DNA of 64,000 nucleotides from Fodinibius sp051746985 (GTDB lineage: Bacteria; Bacteroidota; Rhodothermia; Balneolales; Balneolaceae), in the NCBI GenBank assembly GCA_051746985.1, contig JBNJFP010000001.1:88645-152644 (forward strand), given 5' to 3'. A program made the position numbers and the translations under genes. This document shows, piece by piece, positions 45,561 through 52,487 of the stretch (the stretch's first letter is position 1; every line of letters begins with the position of its first letter). Under the pieces are notes generated by a model. It was not told where the DNA came from. It ran no database searches and was given only the letters and a program-made list of their open reading frames with translations.

Positions 45561-47000
45561 CTATGCTTTTTGGGGTATATGACACACCACTTTTGTCTTC
45601 TTGTCTTTTGTTTCTTTAATCTCAATTCGTCCGGATAGTATATTTGCACGATACCGCATGATATGAATGCCCATTCCTTGTTTTTTTTCTTTTTTTTGGG
45701 ATTCCGAAAACCCTATCCCGTCATCTTTTATCGACAACTCCAAGGTACTATTGTGAGCTGATAAGTCGATTTCTATATTACCAGCCTTTCCATGTTTAAC
45801 AGCATTGCTAATCGCCTCTTGGGTAATTCTGTATAAGTGCATGGCCTGTAGATTATTACATATAGAAACATCAGCCCTGTTATGAAATATACACTCAATA
45901 TTAAATAGTTTTTCTACCTGTCTGCAGAGCTGTTTTAAAGCGGTATGGAGTCCCTCCTTTTCAAAATCAACATGCACCAATCCATGGGCCAGCGCCTTGG
46001 CATACTCATCGGCTTCTTTAATCAGGTTTGAAATCTCATCCACTTCATCGGCGCCGGGAACCCCGTTGGCCTTTAACTGCTGTGCTAAATTTTTACTAAT
46101 TAGTCGAATGCCCGTAAGCATTTGCCCCAATCCATCATGAAGATCTTGGCCGAGATTGCGACGCTCTTCTTCAGAGATGCGCAAAATTTCACTTTCCAGC
46201 CGTCGGCGCTCACTAATATCATTGACAACTCCTGTATATATTTTTTTGTTATTCCACTGCGCCTCGCTAACCGAAAGTTCCATGGGAAAAACCGATCCGT
46301 CTTTCCTCTTTCCAGTAAATTCTCTACGGGGCCCAACAACACGCCTCTTGTTTAAGATTTGGTATTGTTCCATAAAAAAAAGTTGATGGCTTTTATCGGG
46401 GTCTGGCAACAATATATTTATATGCTGGCCAACCACTTCCTCTTCAGAATATCCGAAAATACGAGAGGCCGATTTGTTGAACGTCAATATAATTCCTTGT
46501 TCATTAATGGTGATGATTCCGTCAACCGTAGTTTCAAGAATGGCCTGTGCTTTTGCTTTACTTTCTTCCAACTCTTCTTCTACTTCTTTTAGTTTTTGGA
46601 TATTATGCGCTGAAGCGATAATTCCCTTGGGATTGTTGTATTCGTCTAAAAGCGGTTTGGCATGGACATCAATCCATAAAAATGAACCATCTTTGGTAAT
46701 GCTCTTCCACTGCCCAAAAACCTCTCCTCCCTCACGTAAAGTTTTCAGATCGTCTTGATACTGGTCCTCAGCTATAGATGGATAAATTTTATTTAACGGC
46801 TGATTGATCATTTCGTCCCTGGAGTATCCAAAAATTTGCTCGCATGCTGCATTCCAATAGTTTACAATGCCATCGAGATCAGTCGATATTACACATTGCG
46901 AGATTTGTTCTAAAATCTCATCGGCCTTGGGTTGATATGAGTTGTTATCATCCACCACATTTGCTCCCTTTTTAAACGATATTAGTTGAAATTGGGACAA
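45561..47000 (-). CDS. PAS-domain sensor histidine kinase (HisKA_3 type)
   Basis: 479 residues, no transmembrane segment, so cytoplasmic. Two PAS domains (about 25-140 and 150-265, the second ending ERRRLESEILRI), then HisKA_3 with GQDLHDGLGQMLTGIRLISK (about 290-310), and an HATPase domain with ITQEAISNAVKHGKAGNIEI, IKDDGIGFSE and KKQGMGIHIMRYRANI. It phosphorylates the regulator downstream. The PAS ligand is unknown; the HisKA_3-LuxR pairing is the NarX/NarL type. Confidence 0.93.
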   Translation of the reverse strand: MSQFQLISFKKGANVVDDNNSYQPKADEILEQISQCVISTDLDGIVNYWNAACEQIFGYSRDEMINQPLNKIYPSIAEDQYQDDLKTLREGGEVFGQWKSITKDGSFLWIDVHAKPLLDEYNNPKGIIASAHNIQKLKEVEEELEESKAKAQAILETTVDGIITINEQGIILTFNKSASRIFGYSEEEVVGQHINILLPDPDKSHQLFFMEQYQILNKRRVVGPRREFTGKRKDGSVFPMELSVSEAQWNNKKIYTGVVNDISERRRLESEILRISEEERRNLGQDLHDGLGQMLTGIRLISKNLAQQLKANGVPGADEVDEISNLIKEADEYAKALAHGLVHVDFEKEGLHTALKQLCRQVEKLFNIECIFHNRADVSICNNLQAMHLYRITQEAISNAVKHGKAGNIEIDLSAHNSTLELSIKDDGIGFSESQKKEKKQGMGIHIMRYRANILSGRIEIKETKDKKTKVVCHIPQKA

Positions 47001-47123
47001 AAGTCACCATCCTTATTTAGGTTATTAAAAATTCTAACATTCTTTTGCTCACAGCCGAAGAAATATGCAGCGAGCATACAATAGCAAAAAAATCACCCGT
47101 AATGTATCATTAAAATCCCTTAC

Positions 47124-47154
47124 AGCTTGTAAGAAATTTTCTTACAAGCTTTTT
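47124..47154 (+). terminator. Orphan terminator-like hairpin
   Basis: AGCTTGTAAG / CTTACAAGCT arms extended by two A-T pairs, then TTTT. It sits 124 bases upstream of the kinase gene, antisense to it, with no plus-strand gene before it. It could end an unrecognised small RNA. Confidence 0.45.
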
Positions 47155-47247
47155 ACGATTTACATTTCTCACGTAGTTGTCTATTACCTACAACTGCCGC
47201 GTACGATCAAATACGCATTCATTCGTCAATCATATAAAGATAAGTAT

Positions 47248-47278
47248 AAAAAAAGGAGGTGAGCTCGCACTCACCTCC
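47248..47278 (-). terminator. Terminator of the HEAT-like gene
   Basis: Nine-base arms GGAGGTGAG (47255-47263) and CTCACCTCC (47270-47278); on the minus strand seven T (47254-47248) follow. About 180 bases past the stop at 47458. Confidence 0.8.
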
Positions 47279-47457
47279 CGGCGCATTACCTCAAAGCATC
47301 TCCCTAAAAACTCTGAAGCAATTAATAACAATTGTTACACAAACCTCTAACCAAAATCTATGTGTAACAGTTAACTGCTGTTAGTATATATGAGTTACCG
47401 ACTTTAACCAAAGGCAATTTGTGGATGTTATATCACACTGAACTGTAGTGTCAACCA

Positions 47458-48216
47458 CTATTTCGCTTTGCTAATTTGCTTTAGCATGGTGCTCGTCCAT
47501 ACTGGTTCGGCTTCCTTTAAAATCGGTTGTTCTAAATTCTTTTTAAGTACACCGCTTACCACCGGTTTATCTACCTTCATCCAGCGTTCCACCATCATTT
47601 TCGCTTTTGATGGAAGTGCTATTACGGCCAGGGCCCAGGCTTGCTCCAGTTCGTTCTGCAAAATATCATAATCACTATTCCAGGACTTCTCGTCGGTAAT
47701 TGAGGCCGTGGCCCAGTCCAGTAAATCCACTAACATAAGCGCCACTTCGGGCTTTTTTAAAAAGGATGGTTCCCGCAATGTTGCAATAGCAGCCTTCTGC
47801 TCCAGCGGTGCCCCGTCAATCCAGTTATCGAGATAGTTGAGCAGTCGTTGGATATTTTGGCGACCAATATACGTTAAGGCCAGCACCACTGCTTGACGGA
47901 CATGTTCTCTTGGGTCGCTTGCGCGTGCTCGTAATTCGGAAAGCAGACCGCTGTCAAAATAACGGGATAGATAAACACCATAGCCGAGCACACCACAAAA
48001 AGTCAAAAACTCTTCTTGCGAATTTGCAGGCGCATCATGATGATCCATACCCATATACCGTTTAAAATCCATCAGCGTAGCCGTTTCGGCAAATGCCTGC
48101 GCAAGCTCTTCATTGATTGTTCCATCGGGCAGGTAGGCATGTTCTTTTAAAAACGTTGGCCACTCTTTCGGCGAAATATTGACTAATGTCTTATCGTAGT
48201 GTTGAATTTGATTCAA
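47458..48216 (-). CDS. HEAT-repeat-like cytoplasmic protein, unknown function
   Basis: 252 residues, all helical by composition and without signal peptide. The middle (about 95-180) has helix pairs such as DPREHVRQAVVLALTYIGRQ and LEQKAAIATLREPSFLKKPE that look like HEAT repeats. No catalytic motif. No family recognised. It is divergent from deoC across a 205-base spacer. Confidence 0.6.
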   Translation of the reverse strand: MNQIQHYDKTLVNISPKEWPTFLKEHAYLPDGTINEELAQAFAETATLMDFKRYMGMDHHDAPANSQEEFLTFCGVLGYGVYLSRYFDSGLLSELRARASDPREHVRQAVVLALTYIGRQNIQRLLNYLDNWIDGAPLEQKAAIATLREPSFLKKPEVALMLVDLLDWATASITDEKSWNSDYDILQNELEQAWALAVIALPSKAKMMVERWMKVDKPVVSGVLKKNLEQPILKEAEPVWTSTMLKQISKAK

Positions 48217-48276
48217 ATCTGCCTCTCTTTTTTAATTTACTGATCCAATATTAGCCAATAGCTCTATTAAATAGTA

Positions 48277-48291
48277 TAAGGGAATCCCTTA
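48277..48291. promoter_or_regulatory. 15-base palindrome in the HEAT/deoC divergent spacer
   Basis: TAAGGGA-A-TCCCTTA, seven-base arms around a central A. Its place between divergent genes suits an operator for either. Confidence 0.45.
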
Positions 48292-48330
48292 CATCATCGT
48301 GTTGATTAAAAACGATTGGTCAGACTATTG

Positions 48331-48363
48331 TTTTGGGGGAATAACAATCTATTCTTACCTTCA
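48331..48363 (+). promoter_or_regulatory. Putative Bacteroidota-type promoter for deoC
   Basis: TTTTG at 48331-48335, 20-base spacer, then TACCTTCA at 48356-48363 (two mismatches to TAnnTTTG). 58 bases before the deoC start. Pattern only. Confidence 0.35.
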
Positions 48364-48421
48364 AATGGTATTTCAACTATGATATTTTCCCCCTTAACAA
48401 GAGAATAAATTACGATCTGTT

Positions 48422-49321
48422 TTGACTATTTCTGAAATCACAAAAACGGTATCCATTGACGAGGTCGGGATCAAAGAACGAGTAGGACGACTTAACTCAC
48501 GCAGCATCAAAAAAGAGTCGAAACTACAGGCGCTTACTTTGGCTCTTTCTATGGTAGATCTGACCACTCTTGCAGGGATGGACACCCCTGGCAAAGTAAT
48601 TCAACTGTGTCAAAAAGCTAAGGAACCCTTTGCCGCCCTTCCCGATTTACCCACTGTTGCCGCTGTATGTGTATATCCTAATATGGTGCCGGTAGCCAAA
48701 AAAGCGTTGCGAGGGACCGATATCAATGTTGCCAGCGTGGCAACGGCCTTCCCCAGCGGCATGAGTACCCTCGAAGCAAAACTTGAGGAAACCAAGCAAG
48801 TTGTCAGGGATGGTGCCGACGAGGTGGATATGGTTATCTCGCGTGGAGAGTTTTTAAAAGGAAACTACAGCTATGTATATGATGAAATTGCTGCAATAAA
48901 AGAAGCCTGTGGCAATGTCCACTTGAAGGTGATTTTGGAAACAGGCGAATTACAAACGTTTGAAAATGTCCGCAAGGCCAGTGATCTGGCTATGCATGCC
49001 GGCGCCGATTTCATTAAAACATCCACCGGTAAAATTACCCCAGCCGCTACCCAGCCGGTTACGCTTGTTATGTTAGAGGCCATACGGGATTATTTTTATG
49101 ATACGGGACGTAGCGTGGGGATGAAACCCGCGGGCGGCATCCGAAAAGCCAAGCAGGCCATTCAGTATTTGGTGCTTGTTAAAGAGACTCTTGGCACCGA
49201 TTGGCTGACGCCCGAATACTTCCGGTTTGGCGCAAGCTCGTTGACCAACGACTTGCTGATGCAAATCGTTAAACAGAAAACCGGCGTGTATCAGAGCGCT
49301 GACTATTTTTCAAATGATTAA
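48422..49321 (+). CDS. deoC: Deoxyribose-phosphate aldolase, eukaryote-like long form
   Basis: Cleaves deoxyribose-5-phosphate to glyceraldehyde-3-phosphate and acetaldehyde. 299 residues, longer than typical bacterial DeoC and resembling animal DERA in its N-terminal helix (VGRLNSRSIKKESKLQALTL) and C-terminal ending (WLTPEYFRFGASSLTNDLLM). Catalytic Lys are seen in VHLKVILETGEL and FIKTSTGKITPAAT. Start is TTG; no ATG lies near. Two aldehyde dehydrogenase genes follow and would oxidise the acetaldehyde. Confidence 0.92.
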   Translation: MTISEITKTVSIDEVGIKERVGRLNSRSIKKESKLQALTLALSMVDLTTLAGMDTPGKVIQLCQKAKEPFAALPDLPTVAAVCVYPNMVPVAKKALRGTDINVASVATAFPSGMSTLEAKLEETKQVVRDGADEVDMVISRGEFLKGNYSYVYDEIAAIKEACGNVHLKVILETGELQTFENVRKASDLAMHAGADFIKTSTGKITPAATQPVTLVMLEAIRDYFYDTGRSVGMKPAGGIRKAKQAIQYLVLVKETLGTDWLTPEYFRFGASSLTNDLLMQIVKQKTGVYQSADYFSND

Positions 49322-49390
49322 CCAACTTCGCTGTAACGCAACGCGCAGAAATCTATTTACGCCAACTAAGTATCAATCCATTTTACGATT

Positions 49391-50908
49391 ATGTCTGACG
49401 ATCAAAAAACAGCTGAAAAAATTGAAGAACAGCCATATAAACCAACTTCTCCCAACTCTAAGCTAAACTTTGACGGGTTCTGGGAGTATGATGAGGCCCC
49501 CCAAAGTGCTGCTCATGTGGAGTATAAAGATCAGTATGAGCTGTTTATCGATGGGGATTTTATCGCGCCTGAGAAAGGACGCTATTTCGACTCCTTGAAT
49601 CCCGCCACCGAAGAGAAATTAACCTCTTTTGCCGAAGCAACACAGCAAGATGTAGATAAAGCAGTTAAGGCGGCTCGCAAAGCCTTTAACAAAAGCTGGT
49701 CAACGCTCGAAGCTAAAGAACGGGGGAAATACATCTTCCGAATAGCGCGACTTATTCAAGAGCGCGCCCGTGAATTTTCGGTACTTGAAAGTATGGACGG
49801 CGGCAAGCCCATCCGGGAATCTCGCGATGTAGATATTCCACTGGCCGCGGCACATTTCTTTTACTATGCGGGATGGGCGGACAAGCTTGATTATGCATTT
49901 CCCGGCAAAAAAGCGGAGCCGCTGGGTGTAGCAGGACAAATCATCCCCTGGAATTTTCCGCTGCTGATGCTGGCCTGGAAAATTGCCCCTGCCCTGGCAA
50001 CGGGTAATACTGTTGTCTTAAAACCCGCTGAAACCACTTCGCTTACCGCCCTAAAGTTTGCCGAATTATGTCGTGATGCAGGTCTGCCCGATGGGGTAGT
50101 TAATATTGTTACCGGTGCCGGACAAACGGGCTCGGCTATTGTTAATGATGATGTTGATAAAATTGCCTTTACCGGATCTACCGAAGTGGGTAAAATTATC
50201 AAAAAATCACTGGCGGGCACGGATAAACGTTATACGCTTGAATTAGGTGGAAAGGGACCAAATATTATTTTTGAGGATGCTCCTCTGGACCAAGCTGTAG
50301 AAGGAATTATCAACGCTATCTTCTTTAACCAGGGGCATGTGTGTTGTGCCGGTTCGCGCTTGTTTGTGCAGGAAGGAGTGGCCGATCGGGTTATTCAAAA
50401 ACTTCGCGATCGTATGGATACGCTCATAGTTGGCGATCCGCTGGATAAAAATACCGATATTGGGGCTATCAATTCTGAGCAACAGTACAATAAAATAAAT
50501 GAATACCTCGAAATTGGCGTTAATGAAGGTGCCGATATGTATCAGGCTTCGTGCAACATCCCTGAAAAAGGATATTTCTGTCGCCCCACCCTGTTTACGA
50601 ATGTTGGTCAATCAAACCGGATTGTTCAGGAAGAAATATTTGGTCCGGTATTAACGGTACAAACCTTCCGAACGGCTGAAGAAGGCATCCAAAAAGCCAA
50701 TAACACGCCTTATGGATTGGCTGGTGGTGTGTGGACAGATAAAGGGTCTAAGATCTTTAAGACCGGCAGTAAAATCCGTAATGGGGTTGTCTGGTCAAAT
50801 ACTTATAACAAGTTTGATCCTACATCCCCTTTTGGCGGATATAAAGAAAGCGGCGAAGGTCGTGAGGGCGGGCTGCATGGATTATATCCCTATGTGAAAT
50901 TGAAATAA
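49391..50908 (+). CDS. Aldehyde dehydrogenase, full length
   Basis: 505 residues, NAD(P)-dependent oxidation of an aldehyde to the acid. NAD-binding GQIIPWNFPLLMLAWKIAPA and FTGSTEVGKIIKK, catalytic Glu in LELGGKGPNIIFED, and nucleophile Cys in FFNQGHVCCAGSRLF. An extra 40-residue N-terminal extension precedes the usual start. Behind deoC, acetaldehyde is the likely substrate. It is followed, across a nested palindrome, by a second, shorter dehydrogenase. Confidence 0.93.
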   Translation: MSDDQKTAEKIEEQPYKPTSPNSKLNFDGFWEYDEAPQSAAHVEYKDQYELFIDGDFIAPEKGRYFDSLNPATEEKLTSFAEATQQDVDKAVKAARKAFNKSWSTLEAKERGKYIFRIARLIQERAREFSVLESMDGGKPIRESRDVDIPLAAAHFFYYAGWADKLDYAFPGKKAEPLGVAGQIIPWNFPLLMLAWKIAPALATGNTVVLKPAETTSLTALKFAELCRDAGLPDGVVNIVTGAGQTGSAIVNDDVDKIAFTGSTEVGKIIKKSLAGTDKRYTLELGGKGPNIIFEDAPLDQAVEGIINAIFFNQGHVCCAGSRLFVQEGVADRVIQKLRDRMDTLIVGDPLDKNTDIGAINSEQQYNKINEYLEIGVNEGADMYQASCNIPEKGYFCRPTLFTNVGQSNRIVQEEIFGPVLTVQTFRTAEEGIQKANNTPYGLAGGVWTDKGSKIFKTGSKIRNGVVWSNTYNKFDPTSPFGGYKESGEGREGGLHGLYPYVKLK

Positions 50909-50929
50909 AAATTAATATTGAACGCAAAT

Positions 50930-50996
50930 AACACGGATTAAAACAGATGGTACAGGTTAATCTGTCAATATTCGTTACAAAAGCAGAATCCGTGTT
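50930..50996. repeat. Nested palindromic intergenic element
   Basis: Outer arms AACACGGATT (50930-50939) and AATCCGTGTT (50987-50996) are perfect; inside, ACAGAT (50943-50948) and ATCTGT (50960-50965) form a second stem. The form suggests a dispersed repeat element folded into a cruciform or RNA hairpin. No other full copy was found in the window. Confidence 0.55.
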
Positions 50997-51014
50997 CTAT
51001 TCAAATTTATTGTT

Positions 51015-51884
51015 ATGTCTGATAGAATTGAAGTTTTGAAAACATATAAAACATACATTGGCGGCAGCTTTCCGAGAACCGAATCGGGCCGTCATTACAA
51101 AGTCTTTGATGGCGATGGCGAAATTTTGGCTAACGCCTGCCAATGCTCCCGCAAGGATGTCCGGGATGCCGTAGTCGCTGCTCGCGAAGCACAATCGGGT
51201 TGGAGTGATCGTACGGCCTATAATCGTGGACAAATTTTATATCGCATTGCCGAAATGCTGGAAACCCGCAAGGCCCAGTTTATCGAAGAACTGGAAACAG
51301 TTGGCTACAAAACAAAAAAAGCGAAAGAAGAGGTAAATGCCTCCATCGATCGGCTGATTTATTACGCTGGATGGTCGGACAAATATCAGCAGGTATTTGG
51401 CACAATAAACCCAGTGGCAAGCTCACATTTTAACTTTTCGCTGCCCGAACCCATGGGAGTAGTCAATATCTGGGCGCCCGAAGATCGTCCCCTTTTGGGA
51501 TTGGTTTCGGTGATGGCACCGGTAATCGTAGGTGGCAATAGCTGTATTATCCTGGCATCCGAAAAACATCCGCTGAGCGCCATCAGCTTTGCAGAAGTGC
51601 TCCATTCATCCGATGTGCCGGGAGGCGTCGTGAATATTCTTACCGGTTATCGCGATGAGCTGCTGGAGCATATGACTACCCACAAAGACGTCAACGCATT
51701 TTTATATACCGATCCAGAAATTGATTCGGTAAAAAGGAAACAAATCGATGAAAATGCGACTTTAAACCTCAAACGAGTTCGATACAAACCTATTGAGGAT
51801 TGGCTTTCTGACGAAGCCCAATCCCCTTACTTCATTACCGATTTCCAGGAAACAAAAACTACTTGGCACCCCGTAGGATTTTAA
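51015..51884 (+). CDS. Short aldehyde dehydrogenase-like protein lacking the catalytic half
   Basis: 289 residues. It covers only the NAD-binding half of the fold: TYIGGSFPRTESGRHYKVFD, VVAAREAQSGWSDRTAYNRG, PEPMGVVNIWAPEDRPLLG and LSAISFAEVLHSSDVPGGVV. It then stops at a domain with no Glu/Cys catalytic motifs and ends YFITDFQETKTTWHPVGF. It resembles the degenerate second half of two-domain ALDH16 proteins, here split from the full-length enzyme before it. It is likely a non-catalytic partner. Confidence 0.8.
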   Translation: MSDRIEVLKTYKTYIGGSFPRTESGRHYKVFDGDGEILANACQCSRKDVRDAVVAAREAQSGWSDRTAYNRGQILYRIAEMLETRKAQFIEELETVGYKTKKAKEEVNASIDRLIYYAGWSDKYQQVFGTINPVASSHFNFSLPEPMGVVNIWAPEDRPLLGLVSVMAPVIVGGNSCIILASEKHPLSAISFAEVLHSSDVPGGVVNILTGYRDELLEHMTTHKDVNAFLYTDPEIDSVKRKQIDENATLNLKRVRYKPIEDWLSDEAQSPYFITDFQETKTTWHPVGF

Positions 51885-51887
51885 ATC

Positions 51888-52487
51888 ATGACCAAGATAA
51901 CTGACAAGCTACCATTTATTCTCATCACCATTTTACTTGTGGGGATTTACGGCTGTAAAACGTCCGAACAAACCACCTCCGAGAGTGATGATGCACCACA
52001 AGAAATTGCAGAAACCCCTTCGGAGCGTCAAGCCATGCTCGACAGAACCCGGAGCCAGCTCACTGATCTGTATGTATCGCAAAAGCAGGATATACCCGAA
52101 GCTTTTTTAAAGGACGATTCAGAAACTCAGCAAACAAACAGAAATCCTTATGATGGATACCGCGTACAGATTCTTTCTACGCGCGATGTATCTTTAGCCG
52201 ACTCTGTGTCTAATGAATTTCGCTCTTGGGCCGATTCAACCATCTCGGGCTATCAGCCAAAAGTGTATCAGTCATTTCGTCAACCTCATTACCGGGTGCA
52301 TATTGGCGACTTTCAACAGCGTGACAAGGCCAATGAATTTTCTCGGCTGATAAAATTTCAATATCCCGATGCCTGGGTTGTTCACGACCGCATTGAGCCA
52401 GAAAAAGTGCCGACCGATACGGCTTCTTTTTCTCTGCAAGAACCCGATTCTTTATCCGCAGATTCACTAAATATGGACTCTGATTAA
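51888..52487 (+). CDS. SPOR-domain lipoprotein
   Basis: 199 residues. Lipoprotein signal with lipobox GIYGC at about residues 19-23. The C-terminal 80 residues form a SPOR domain (YRVQILSTRDVSLADSVSNE; YRVHIGDFQQRDKANEFSRL), which binds denuded septal peptidoglycan. Follows the short dehydrogenase by three bases, so probably co-transcribed. Its stop overlaps the opposite gene's stop by four bases. Confidence 0.87.
   Translation: MTKITDKLPFILITILLVGIYGCKTSEQTTSESDDAPQEIAETPSERQAMLDRTRSQLTDLYVSQKQDIPEAFLKDDSETQQTNRNPYDGYRVQILSTRDVSLADSVSNEFRSWADSTISGYQPKVYQSFRQPHYRVHIGDFQQRDKANEFSRLIKFQYPDAWVVHDRIEPEKVPTDTASFSLQEPDSLSADSLNMDSD

Larger units (their letters stand above)
47001..47457. promoter_or_regulatory. 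Intergenic region, 457 bases, two hairpins
   Basis: Holds a 12-base stem (47124-47150) whose T run is on the plus strand although no plus-strand gene ends here, and the minus-strand terminator of the HEAT-like gene (47248-47278). A short ATCCCTTACA word at 47115-47124 recurs at 48284-48293. Nothing else is supported. Confidence 0.4.

Noticed and set aside
47065..47262. 65-codon frame upstream of the kinase gene
   Set aside because: Runs through two hairpins including a minus-strand terminator; composition atypical of genes here.
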